From NCBI RefSeq assembly GCF_000972845.2, contig NC_040017.1:23955606-24019605 (forward strand): a stretch of 64,000 bases of DNA, read 5' to 3'. This document shows positions 14,181-25,255 of this stretch, piece by piece; the first letter of the stretch is position 1, and the number at the start of each line of letters is the position of its first letter. This stretch comes from Larimichthys crocea (lineage: Eukaryota > Chordata > Actinopteri > Sciaenidae). The notes below the pieces were generated by a model, which searched no databases, was not told the origin of the DNA, and was given only the letters and a program-made list of their open reading frames with translations. The position numbers were made by a program, and so were the translations under genes.

Positions 14181-16740
14181 ACTTAGTCCCAGTTCTCATG
14201 AGCAGGAAGAGGACACGGGCTGCCCTCCCACATTCCTCCATGTGGTTTCACTAAGCCAAAGTCTGCCTAATCCTGGGTTTTAGAGTGTAAAACCCTGCTT
14301 GATTTGGATTAGGATCAGATTAATGTGTATTAGTGGAAGTTATAGAGATAGAGCTATATTGGCACTGTCACCTCACACAGGTGTGAGACTTATCGACTCA
14401 GGGAGCGAGGTGACGCTGCAGACCTGAGACTCTTTCCCACCGAGCTCACACTTCAGTTCAGAGGAATAAACTCTGGGAAAAAACAACAACAACATCACAC
14501 CAGAGCAATATTTCACAAAGCTGATAAAAAAAAAAGGTGGGGGTAGCTGCGCAAGAAGAAGGGGGTGAAGGGGGCGAGGTCGACTTTAATGAGTATGTTT
14601 TCGGGCCATGTGAAAGGTAATCGTAAAAGAAGACAGGAGACAGAGATGGGTCTCACCTGTGGTCTCTGGTCATTAATTGGCCCTGAAGCCTGCGGTGTCC
14701 TGTCATATCGTCATGATGTAGGAGGTGGAAGGGCTGCGCAATTTATCAGCACTTACGAGTCAATTTGTCAAGACCTCAGCGGCTAGTTGCTGCTGGGGCT
14801 GTGGCTGATTACCAGGGTGCCACTCCCACAGCCCAGATTTTTTTTTTTTTTCCATCAGCACTAGTACACACACTGCTATGCTTGCTTATTATCAACACAT
14901 GGATGTACAATAAAAGAAAAAGAAAAAAGAAGTCTGATATGTGCCTTGAAATAAGATCTGGCCTCTTTATTATGCGTCGTTCTAACAGCTCTTATCTCCT
15001 CAAAGTAATCCTGAGGGTCATTTTGAGTGTGAGAAGTGTAGCCACCTCTTGCCCTCATCTGAATGGTATCTCTGAGGTGAGCATAAGGTCTGACGAGCAT
15101 TTGCACGAGAGATAACAACCATTTAGTGTATAGCAGGAGGACAGATCGGCCTGATAACAGGGCGAGACATGATAGATGAAGGTATCAATTTACAACCTTC
15201 AGACAGGGCAAAGCGGCAATAAGCAAGTCACCACGAGTTTGACAAGGGCAAAGGTCATCTCATCTCTCTCCCTCAATTTCGCACATACGAGCAGTATGAA
15301 AATACTTTCTTACAACCAGGCCAGCAGTGTGAAAATAACCTAAATATTCCCCACAGAGATGATACCAAACATGATTAGGAGTTTACTTAAGAGACCTGAT
15401 ACCTCCCATACACCAGAATGAAGTTGTTAACCCTCCAATTAGCAGCAAATATGAAATCTTTTCCTGTCAAGTGGCGTGTAATCCAATTTTCCTGACACTA
15501 GTGTCTAATCCAAGACCAATCCTTTGAGTATCTGCTGCCCAGTCCATCTCTATTAGCAGGCCCTATTCTCACGCCTCTCCCCAGAAAACATACCCCAGAC
15601 ATCCCCACAGCTCCGCGTAATTGGAAACCCTGATGTCTGACGGCCTTTCTCACAGGACAGGACCATTAGTGGCTCAGGCCAGGCTCGGGATCTAGCCGAG
15701 GGTGTAGCAGATGGAGCCACCACCTAGCTTTAAACCCTCACCTCTGACCCTACTTCCTGTTTAGGTGCTACAGTGTTTCCTCAAACGGCTGTGCTGTCAC
15801 AAGGTGAATTCCCCCATCGCCACATATATAGAAAACAAAGAGACAACTCTGGAAACAAATCAGGGATAAGATTCGAAATGCTGCAGAGTCAGAAACACAT
15901 AATTAAGACCTTTCAGTCTGAGCATGATTAAGATCCCAAACATTTATACTCACACAGAGAGACTTCACTTTTAAGGACATCTGGAAACAAACTGGGAGTT
16001 TGGACAGGTAAGCCTTAATGGCTTTTCAGGTTTAAACTTGCAAACGATTACACTATTACTTTGGTAATTATATAGGCATGTTGAAGCTACAATAAACAGT
16101 AGCAGAGGGCCTGGACAACACTGCTTTTACTCTGAAAGAGTAGGTATGTTTGGACTATTATATAAACAAATGTTTTCTTTTAGTTTTTTGTACAATTCTT
16201 CTTTGTCTAAAATGCCCCACTAGCACCCATTCAGGACACACTTTTCCTAATGTCTCATAATGGGGTGGAGGCATTTGCTTCCACATAACTCTGAAGCAAC
16301 TGACCTGGAAAACCCCAGCTATAATGACCCAGGAGCTCCATAGAGACATCCATGTGAGGGGTGAGGAGGACTTATGTGTAAGATATAAAAAGGAACAAAA
16401 CAAGCTGCATGAGCAGACAAAGACACCTGAAACCAGGCTGTCATAGCTGCACACGAGCTGGATAAACAGCACAAAGCTGACTCAAGAAAACGGGGATGTC
16501 ACTGAAGATGCTGCAGATTTTTATTCTAAAAACAAACAAGCTGTTGCACTCAGCAATAAGAGTCATCCACGAGCAGCATCGCTACATACATGGAAACATG
16601 CTCTCCATAGGGGCTCATGCTGTCTGCATGAAGGATGATAGCTGCACTCTCCACTCATCCCACATGGTTTCAGCACTTTACGTGTGACTTTATGTGTGCT
16701 CAGCTTTTAAAAGCGAGCGAGACAACCCCTTTACTCAGAG

Positions 16741-16758
16741 TTTTTTTTTTTTTTTTTT
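16741..16758. repeat. Poly-T tract
   Basis: Uninterrupted run of about 18 T. Confidence 0.9.
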
Positions 16759-16868
16759 GCTCAAGAGAGCAGATTTCTGTGTTTGAAATGAAGAAGGAAA
16801 CATTCTGACACACACAGCATGCAAACACAGCAGAGATGAGCCTCGTATGATCATCAGAGCGAGGCCTG

Positions 16869-16897
<29 letters not shown>
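16869..16897. repeat. (CA)n microsatellite
   Basis: About 14 perfect AC/CA units. Confidence 0.95.
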
Positions 16898-16901
<4 letters not shown>

Positions 16902-17111
16902 TTGATAAAAGTCCAATGTTCAAAAAGTGCTAAAAAGTTTGTCTACATTCGTCCTGCAGCAGCAATTTTCACCAAGAAGGCATGAATTTTAACACCTTCT
17001 GATACTTCATTGAATGGTTTTAATTAAAATAGCAGTACACTATAGTCTAACTGGAAGATTCACAAATAATTCAGAGAGATAAATTCAGATTTCTTTCAAT
17101 TCCTGACTTAC

Positions 17112-17172
17112 CTGAGCAGACATGGAGAATTCCTAACAGAAATACAAATCCAATAGAAGTTGGAGACATCAT
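17112..17172 (-). CDS. robo1: robo1 alternative first coding exon (DUTT1-like short isoform leader)
   Basis: Short coding segment in intron 2 with tandem ATGs at 17172 and 17169; the second has A at -3. It encodes MMSPTSIGFVFLLGILHVCS plus one base. An in-frame TGA directly precedes the first ATG, so translation must start here. The donor is GCTCAG|GTAAGTCAG, with GT at 17111-17110: a near-perfect site in phase 1. Splicing to exon 3 gives [10 protein letters not shown]. Mammalian ROBO1 has a short isoform (DUTT1) made from an internal promoter; its leader has the same length and the same [10 protein letters not shown] junction. Residues 6-15 form the hydrophobic core, and cleavage near CSG is likely. 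This leader replaces exons 1 and 2, so the short form lacks the DDNSLGYTG linker. Orientation, phase, donor, leader and junction all agree. Not confirmed by transcripts. Confidence 0.9.
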
Positions 17173-17213
17173 TCAACGTCTCTCTTATGGGAAATGTTCT
17201 TGTGTAATCCAAA

Positions 17214-17249
17214 TTATTCAAATAGAAATTTAGGCATCCGCTCCTTCAT
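17214..17249 (-). other. Possible upstream ORF in the alternative leader
   Basis: Directly upstream of the alternative first coding exon the minus strand holds ATG at 17249 and a stop at 17216-17214, giving an 11-residue peptide (MKERMPKFLFE). An acceptor-like GTTTGGGCAG ends at 17256, so the coding exon may start at 17255 and be preceded by an untranslated exon; otherwise the leader runs on to the 17.8 kb region. In either case this uORF would be in the mRNA and could damp translation of the short isoform (inference). Confidence 0.3.
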
Positions 17250-17499
17250 GTCAAGCTGCCCAAACAAAAATCTTTAAAATCCAGAGTTTGAAATTGTAAC
17301 ACACAGATTTTGGTTTAGTGAGTCACACACACAAAAAAAACAAAAACAAAAAAAATATCAGAAGAGCTCAAACGCAGTTCGTTAAGAGCTTGCTTTGAGG
17401 GGAAAAAAAGGGGAAAAGATGAGAAGAAAATAATGTAAAACAGTTCCAAACAGCACGAAATGTCAACACATGCTTTGTTTCAGTAGTTCAGCTGAACTA

Positions 17500-17851
17500 A
17501 ATGATGGCATGTGTTAAAACTGTGCGAGAGAAGTGGAGGAGCTCTGCCCTTTCTTTGAATTCATCCCGCTGCTGCCGTGCGCTCAGAGCAGCCAGACGGT
17601 CTCATTCAAATCATTTAGTTCCTTTGTGCAAAGAAAAAGGACAAAATAATAAATCCACTGTGACTGAAAGTTGACTGAGAGAAGTGAGTGAAATGACGCC
17701 GTAGTCCACGTTTAAAAGGCTCTATCCCTGCAGTCACATTATTTCAGTCCAATTTCGAATCTGTCACTTGAGATCGGAAACTTTGCGAGTTAGTCCTGTC
17801 CTCCCTTCATCCACCGGATCCAGACACAAGATCAGTACAACTTTTCCATCA

Positions 17852-17916
<65 letters not shown>

Positions 17917-18200
17917 GTTTTCTCCTCCGCTGCCAACTCCCCGATTGATCCTCGTGCGCGTCGCAGACCCCCGAACCTCACGCGAGAGGGGGGACAGACG
18001 GATTCATATTCACAGCATTTCATTCAAGGAAAGCGGAATGCCTCGTCAATTGGTATGCGCCTATCTACCCCCTCCATAGACCCGACAATGTTTCCCAGAG
18101 AAGAAATTTAACCTCTTCCCGCCTGGATCGCACCGAGCAGCGCAGTTCCACAGCGCGCACTGGCAGGCTTCTGTATTTTCTTTAACTCTGTCCAATAATA
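17500..18200 (-). promoter_or_regulatory. Probable internal promoter/5' leader region of the short robo1 isoform
   Basis: This stretch lies 0.3-1 kb upstream of the alternative first coding exon. It is richer in GC and CpG than the surrounding DNA, with CpG clusters at about 17940-18000 and 18120-18160. It also carries a roughly 60-bp CT repeat, which is GA on the robo1 sense strand. The flanking DNA on both sides falls back to AT-rich sequence (18400-18700 is very AT-rich). No clear TATA box is seen on the minus strand. I infer a CpG-type promoter from position and composition only; the transcription start cannot be placed. Confidence 0.45.
17856..17917. repeat. (CT)n microsatellite, about 60 bp
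   Basis: Near-perfect CT dinucleotide run. On the robo1 sense strand it is a GA repeat, sitting about 700 bp upstream of the alternative start codon, so it would be in or next to the promoter or leader of the short isoform. GA tracts of this kind can bind GAGA-type factors or form H-DNA; that is inference. Confidence 0.95.
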
Positions 18201-20700
18201 AGAGAGAGCTTATAAAACTATTCGGGCATGTTGTTTTTATTCTTTCTGCGGTTCATGACTGAAAACAAATGTAACAGCCGATTCCAGTGATTTTCCTGAA
18301 GGGACTTAGCAGTATGTCTTCAGACCTCAGTAGTTATATAAGGTCTCTAAAATACTTGAAGGGTTTTGTTTTGTCTCCTGTGGTTTCATACGCCATTAAT
18401 ATTTCAATATTACAAACTAGGTTAGCTATAAAACTATATTTTTATCCTTCAGACATATAATATTACATGATAAAAATCTTTGTCATCAAACTGCACACAC
18501 ATGACATATTGTGTAAATGTATCATTTCTTTTAAACGCTCTTTTACGCGTAAAATCATCTTCACATGCTCTCCTTTGTTGCCTGTTGTACTGAGAACTCA
18601 ATTCATAATGTTTCCAAGCAGCAAACCCTATAATATAATATGAATATTTAATAATATATGCAATATATAAATATATATTAAAAGAAAAACAACCTAGAGT
18701 TAATGCACACCAGTGCGCAAAACTCCATACGCTTAATTCAAATCTGGTTTGACAATTTATCTGCTGGTTCGTGTACCCAGTTAAACATTTTCCCTAATGT
18801 GACACAAACTTGGACTCACCCACATAAAAATGTGTTTCTCATCTCTCTCTGTCTCTTTTTTTTTCAGTTCAGACTTCAATGAACTGGAGTTTCTGCAATG
18901 GTGTGATCAATTTTAGCCTGATTAATTCTTTGAACCTCTGAGTCACGACCAACTTTAGACACAGATCACCTCTTTTAGATGTGGAAAGTATAATTTTTAA
19001 GTTCTCTTGCACCCAAAGATCTAAAAATCTGTGTGGAGGGAGGAAAACATAAATGTCTAAAAAAGAACAGCTGAAAGACTTCTTCACAGTTGAGCTCAGA
19101 GCGTCTGCTCCACTGAACATTTGTAACCAAACAGCGCCCTCCAGTGAAGGCTGCCTGTACTGAACCAATAGGAGCTGTTTTCATCAGATAACTGCAGCAT
19201 ATGGTGTGTCAGCTAAAGAGTGTCTGGTGACACATTAGTCATCAAGCCCGGAGGTTTTCAAAGTGTGTCATGTTTCAGATACTTTAATGGACGACTCAGT
19301 GTTGTCGGCTAAACTGTGGAGAACCGTCATATTCATTCTCTCACAACATCAATTCACGCTGAATGAAAGGAGTTCAACTAAGACGGAGCAATAGCTAAAG
19401 CCCTCTATCTCAAGAAGTCAAGGAACAACTTGAACAAATGCATTTTTAAAAATTGCTTTTCATTATTAGGTGCAAGGACTAATGTTTGAATGCAGTATGC
19501 AAACCCTTCATTAGACATAAACAAATGTAGATAGCCTTCACACTCCAGTGCAAGCACTTTGAATGCAAGTTATTCAATATGAACAGCAGTGATCATAGAG
19601 TCAGTAAAGAGTCTGTGCATGAAAAATAATGCCGTTTATCAACAGTCACTGCGCTGTGTCCTCCAAAAACCCAATTTTACTACCCCCTCCTTCAGGGGCT
19701 CTTGCATGGTGATGATGATAAATGCTAACTGACTGACATATTCAAACAAAAGTCTGCCTTGTTTTCATTTCTCATTCATCCATGTGTGCATTATAATCAC
19801 AGTTTTACACACTCCATTACCACTTGGTCCTCGTGTGCCCCGTTTTCCTGAAAGCTTTTTTTTTACAGCCCTGGATCTGTAAAGTGGCTGTTCAGCTGAA
19901 TATCACCAATTGAATAGTAAAATTTTCTCTCGCCAGCAGCAGGGAACTGTAACACAGAAGCAATTATTAGCAAAGTCCTCACTTTGACCCACCAGAATAA
20001 GAGGGTGTCTGGGAGGGCTGAAGAGGATGTGAGTATTTATAATTTTTTGATGTAGCACAGCTAAGAAAACATGCAAAAATACAACACTGCCCAGAGACCA
20101 TGAGCAATGCTCTCATCTCTCACATTACCTGCGAGTAGTATAATGACGGGAAAGTAAACTTATGGTGCTGATGTCAAAGAACATCCAACCCTTAAAGTAT
20201 ACTGTACATATGCTTAAGCTACTCTTTAAACTCTCCACATGGCCGCACCTGTATCACCACATTTTTATAGTTCGGTGTTGAATCAAACTATTCTGTATTC
20301 AGGTTCGGTTTCACTGTCCTTCTATAGATGTCAGGAAAAAAGAAAAATATTCCCACAGTGCAGTGTGTGCAAGTTATGACGACTGAGCTCCGTGAACAGG
20401 GAGACTCCCTGTCCTCGCGTTTTCCCTTGCAACCTTGATCAGACCAGCAGAGGCAGGAAAAATGACATATTGTCAGGGCTGTGATGGCAGCAGAGACAGC
20501 GGAAAGCTTTTAACACCAAATGCCAAGAATATACAACGGACAAAAGCATGAGAAACCTCCCAGACTGCAAAACGCTTTAAGGCTTTAATGCTTTAACAAG
20601 CACTCAAGAGAACCAAAACAACGTTGCATGTTGTCTAAAACTTGATGAGTCATTATTTTTTTGGATGACAGTTATGTAATATAGCACATTTTGTACTTAC
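18201..20700 (-). other. robo1 intron, AT-rich, no gene seen
   Basis: AT-rich stretch (notably 18400-18700, with many ATATAA words). No coding exon, repeat family or RNA gene is recognised. Confidence 0.65.
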
Positions 20701-20905
20701 TGTGAATGCCATGGTTACATTTGTGTGGTTTGTTTTGGGAGTGCCTCAAAGTCTGGTGGTTTTGGTGAAGTCCAAAATTATTAGGCACCCGTTTGCACAA
20801 GTTAGACTTCTGTCGACGGACCCCGTGTGGACCCTTATGGTCTTTAGGAACTCCCAGCATGACCAGCATGGCAAACAGCACCACCAGCAAACACATAATA
20901 TGCAT
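20701..20905 (-). CDS. Candidate coding exon for an unknown secreted or signal-peptide-bearing product
   Basis: Minus-strand open frame of 68 codons plus one base. It starts at ATG 20905 in an optimal context (CACCATG) and ends at a donor CACA|GTAAGT (GT at 20700-20699). The N-terminus MHIMCLLVVLFAMLVML is a strong signal peptide or membrane anchor. The rest is basic and rich in His, Asn and Lys, with two Cys (SNLCKR and HKCNHG) 25 residues apart. Codon choice (CTG GTG GTG CTG) looks coding. A possible acceptor, CCTGCAG, ends at 20961, so the exon may be 20960-20701. The donor is phase 1, the same as the two robo1 leader exons, so splicing to robo1 exon 3 would stay in frame (IH-RSRLRQED). 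Alternatives are the first exon of an independent small secreted-protein gene nested in robo1, or a chance frame; the plus strand is also open here. I recognise no family. Confidence 0.4.
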
Positions 20906-23900
20906 GGTGAGGGTCAGTAGTTGTGCATATAACTAACACACAAATGTGTTAATTCAGTATCTGCAGGCTGGTGCTCCTTCAAAAGTTGCAAACAATAAAA
21001 ATCCAATCCAAAGATCCACTTGAAAACTTTCAAAAACTGCAACAAACGGCAAACATTGCTGCACTTCCCACCAAGAGTCCTTCATGCTGCTACTCTTGAG
21101 ATGTGCCAAATACATAAACCCCTGCAGTCTTGGCCAGTCGCCTAAATCCAGCGACAATGTTTCCCCCGGAGTACGATGGGATCTTAATGAGGGCAACTCT
21201 ATATACAATGTGCATTGTGAAGTTCACTCCTCTCTCCATCCAACCGCTCAATGGTGAGACTGTCTCGCATGTTCCCGGCCTTTCTTCATCTCTGATAACT
21301 CTCATTTTGATATTCAAAAAGGGGTTTGCGGACGTTCCGTCTTTTCTTATGATGTTTCTATGCATGCATCAGGACGGGGGATCCTGTAGGCGACACACTG
21401 TGTCCCCCCTTTTCAGATTTGTTGGATTCCTCACAAAACCTAGGCCCCCTCAGCATAGAGGTGATAGGGTGACACACAGGCGGGGTAAGGCGAAGGAGCC
21501 CACATTCCCTTTTCCCTAACTAAGACTATTTAATGGCTTTCATTCCCATCCCGCCAGCGAACCAAACAAGATGGTATAAAACAAAACCTCCCCCCCTCCT
21601 CGAGAAGATGCTCCCCGTTGAGGGGCAAACAAAACACTCTTTCCCAATAGATGGAAAAAGTAAGAACACTTTTCTAGACTCAGACAAATGTGCTCCATTT
21701 TAAGGATTTTACACTCCAGAGGCTGAATTTTTTTTACCTCCTGAATATGTTAGAATAAAAAACAAAAACTTGTTGAAGTTACAGCTGGAGTCACCTTGAA
21801 CAGGATGTGGCATTCACAGATACAGTGTATGTTTGAGCTACCTTCACTGGCACTTTAGTTGGATGGTTACCATACTTCACTTGCCTCACATTCACCACAG
21901 CCTTTTATCATTCATGTCTTGTCCTTGAAGAGACATCCTTTTATTTATTCATTGTGCTACTTTTCTTTTTATATGACAGCAATTCAAATTTGTTGTCTTT
22001 GTGAGTTGGCAATGGGCAGCACGTTTCCAAGGTGTTTTCAATAGATAAACATGAATAACTCGAGGTGAAAGGACCACGTTTGATTCATTTTCCACTGAGA
22101 ATCGGTAAATAGCTGCAGGGTATTTTCTTTGGGTTTTGGGCTACAATCCATTTTACAACAAGGAGCCCATCACAAATCAGAAGCAGGATCTAAAATAACT
22201 GAGTGAAACAGTCAGGAGTGCAACGTCTTCTGACAAGAAAGGGCAACACTCTTTGGGATGTGTTATTCTCATAGACAGATGTGAATCTGTGTGAAATAGG
22301 TGAGGAAAATGAACACTTAGAGCTCTGTCCTCGTCTCCTCACCAACCTTAATGGATGACCCAAGCTGAAAAACTGTGTCAACATATGGTATTGCGTTTAC
22401 TCAACTGAGCCAACATTTATCCAACCTCTTGCAACATATGGAAATCTCTTATTTTTAAAACTTCCTGCAAAAAGTAACTGTTGCATGATGGATATGTGTG
22501 GTCGCTGGAATCTGCAGGATATATCATGTTAAATGGACACTGCTTTGTCATGCAGTGGGCTTACAAACAGGAGATCTCTCTCCGCTCTGTCATGGCACTC
22601 TTGAGAATGGTGATTTTCAGGTGGCATGACAGATGGTTAACATGGGACCAACAAAGACCGATGGGAAGGAGTGGGAGACAAGAAGTGATGTGAGGGAGGA
22701 GAGGAGAGATGACCTGAACTCCTGAGGAAGTTAGATCATATTGATGTTACTGTGTCACTGCTAAAAGAGCCAACAAATCATCTCTGATTGGTTGCTGAGG
22801 GAGTGGCGAAGCTCCAGGAGCACAAACCATGTTACAACTGAGTGCACGAGATCCTGCCATGTTTGACTTGAGAAGTATGAATAACACAGTTAAGTTTAAT
22901 TAATATGGACAAAAGAATAATGCACACATCCGCTTTTGTCTTAAATATAGCAAAGAGCTGAAATAACTGAGTTAAATTCTTATCACAGCTGTCCAGATAG
23001 ACTAAAACCGACTACGTTCAGACATTGACACACATCAGCAGAGACTGAAAGTGAAGCACTAAGTGCAGTCCTGTCAGATTTCTGGAACATCTACGACAGA
23101 AACCTCAGTGATTGTCAGGCCATTTCCCCCAGCATGTCCACTGTGGACAATACTCTGGGCCTTCCAGCTCTACACAAGAGCCCAAGAATGCATAATTCTG
23201 GGCTCCAACCCAGAATAAATAAAGTTAACCCACTGAGATGAGCGTCAGAAAGTAAGCCAAAAAGTCTTTTAAAAAACTGGTCAAGACTAAAAATGTTTCT
23301 TGTCACTATTATATTGAGAGTTTGCCAGACAGAAAAGGGACAGGCGATACAAAGCAAGTAAGACGCAGAGCAGCGTTACAAAACATAAACCGAAGAGCGA
23401 GGACATTCTTCTTTTCACTATAGCCTCACTGTTCAGCTTTCAGACATGATAAAGAAAGACAGAGGTCCAGTGAAAGAAAATGACGGCGAACCAAACAAAT
23501 CTGTTTCTGTTCAAGGAATGCCCCCATGCATGACGCTGCCGCAAGAAATGTGAAGCAGAGAACCGGGTTGGGAAGGGGGGGACGGTGGGGCTCTGCAGAC
23601 ACAGAGGAGAAAGAAAGAGGGGGAGCTTCACAGGATGCCGCGACGAAGTTTGGAGCACAAAGCAGGATGAGGCGATAAACAGGCTGTTGCTTTTCCGCTT
23701 GCCTGCGCACACTGAATCCCTCTTTCCCCGTGTCTTTTAATGGGCCTCACATTAGCATCTGTTTAGCGTCAGCCTCGACATGGCCTGTGGAGGCTGATTA
23801 AAATAACCCGGCTATCGCATAACACGCTGGCAGCGACATCAAAATACAGTCAGCCGTTGGAATATTTGCAACAACAGACGTCGAGGAAGTTAGCATGAAC

Positions 23901-24700
23901 GTTCTGCACTTCTGTTGTCAGAAAAATGTTTGTGTTCAAACTCTCCTCCTGTGAGACGATGTTCCATATCATGTAAAAACATTAAGATTACTACGCATCA
24001 CTACAATATTCAATTTGTGCATTTCCATGCGTGAGTGCACGAGCATAAGAGGAAGATTTAATCACAATTAGACAATATTAGAGCATCTCTGACTGTCCTT
24101 GGATTGCTCCTTTTCATCAAACGCCGCTTGTTGAGTGACCTGCGTTTCACTCCTTCCCTCATAGAAATGCATAATGGCAGGAACGAGCAGCATTGTGTTT
24201 CATGCCTAATTGGCTTAATTGGTTTAGAGACAGGAGAGCTTTAACGACCGACAGTGGGGCTCCGGGTAACCGAGCCAAGAGATTCCTTTGTTCTTATCAC
24301 TGCTGGACCTCAGCCAATCACATGGCTGAGAGATACAAGGCAAGACTCAGATCAGGAGCAGGGCTCAGTCAGAGCAATCATTATTCAACACATGAACAAC
24401 AATATCCTGGTCAAACATAGAAACTGCATATATTTGAGCTATAGCTGTAAAAGGTTAGCTTCAGTTCAGCTGAAGTATTTTCTTGGTAAAAATGTGACAG
24501 ATTCAGTTCATCACTACGGCTAGACAAATAATCACAGATTGCTTGTGTGTGTGTGTTTGGGTCAGTTGTTTAGTTTGTCTACCCTCAGTCTGTCACCAAA
24601 AGCAAACTTTTAATTCATTGTATTTGGAGACCACAGTGCGTTATTGAACTAAGGGTCTACTGCCACACTAACATCTTTGTGGGGCTGTGCTTTTAGTTAT
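20906..24700 (-). other. robo1 intron 2, central part
   Basis: Intronic DNA upstream of the 20.7-20.9 kb exon candidate. Frames are open on both strands over 21090-21519 without recognisable domains. A GC-richer block runs from about 23520 to 23900, and 21580-21605 is C-rich. No gene, tRNA or transposon is supported. Confidence 0.55.
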
Positions 24701-25255
24701 TTGAGATTGAGACTGTGAACTAACACACACAAAATGACAATGTTAACATGCTGTTTATCATATTCAGCATGTTCTTTGAGAAGGGCTAAATCTGGGGCGA
24801 CTGGACTCAGTTGTAGATCACCTCATAACTGACCCTTCCCAAAGAAAGATGACCTGAATGACTAGGAACCTTCACCATGTTGCTTTGTGCTAAGTAGCAC
24901 AAAATAGAAAGCACAGTCGAGGCTGATGGAAATCATTTAGAAAGTATTTGCTCTTAAACCCAAATGGTGCAAACGTTAAAGGATCACCAAACATATCACA
25001 ATTCATCCTGAGGGTGATGAATGTGTTCCAAATTCTCGACAATCCATTCAATAGTTTTTCGAGACGGTTCACTCAAAACCACAAAGTCAGGAGACCATGG
25101 AAGTCAGTTGGCTTTAATCTTTGGGGTTCATGAATATCTATACAAAATTCCATGGTAGTCCATCCAATAGCTGTTGAGATATTCCAGTCTGGACCAGATT
25201 GGTGGTATGACCAACAGACAGACCGACATCAGCTACACCACTGTGGCTAAAAAGT
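24700..25255 (+). repeat. Teleost interspersed repeat, copy 1
   Basis: Contains the hallmark words of a very widespread fish repeat: CAATGTTAACATGCTG, GCACAAAATAGAAAGCACAG, GAGGCTGATGGAAAT, GGATCACCAAA, ATTCATCCTGAGGG, CACTCAAAACCACAAA, TCCATCCAATAGCTGTTGAG and a GACAGACCGACAT end. It shares these segments, in the same order and strand, with the copy near 39.6-40.2 kb. No coding capacity is seen. The class (SINE or MITE-like) is not settled by the sequence. Confidence 0.65.

Larger units (their letters stand above)
12989..17111 (-). other. robo1 intron between the alternative first exon and exon 3
   Basis: Intronic sequence apart from the enhancer candidate and microsatellites listed separately. 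It contains poly-A/poly-T tracts (14525-14535, 14838-14850, 16741-16758). No exon, RNA gene or transposon remnant could be supported. Confidence 0.65.

Noticed and set aside
17832..18079. Ser/Leu or Arg/Glu repeat proteins across the CT microsatellite
   Set aside because: Artefacts of translating a dinucleotide repeat.
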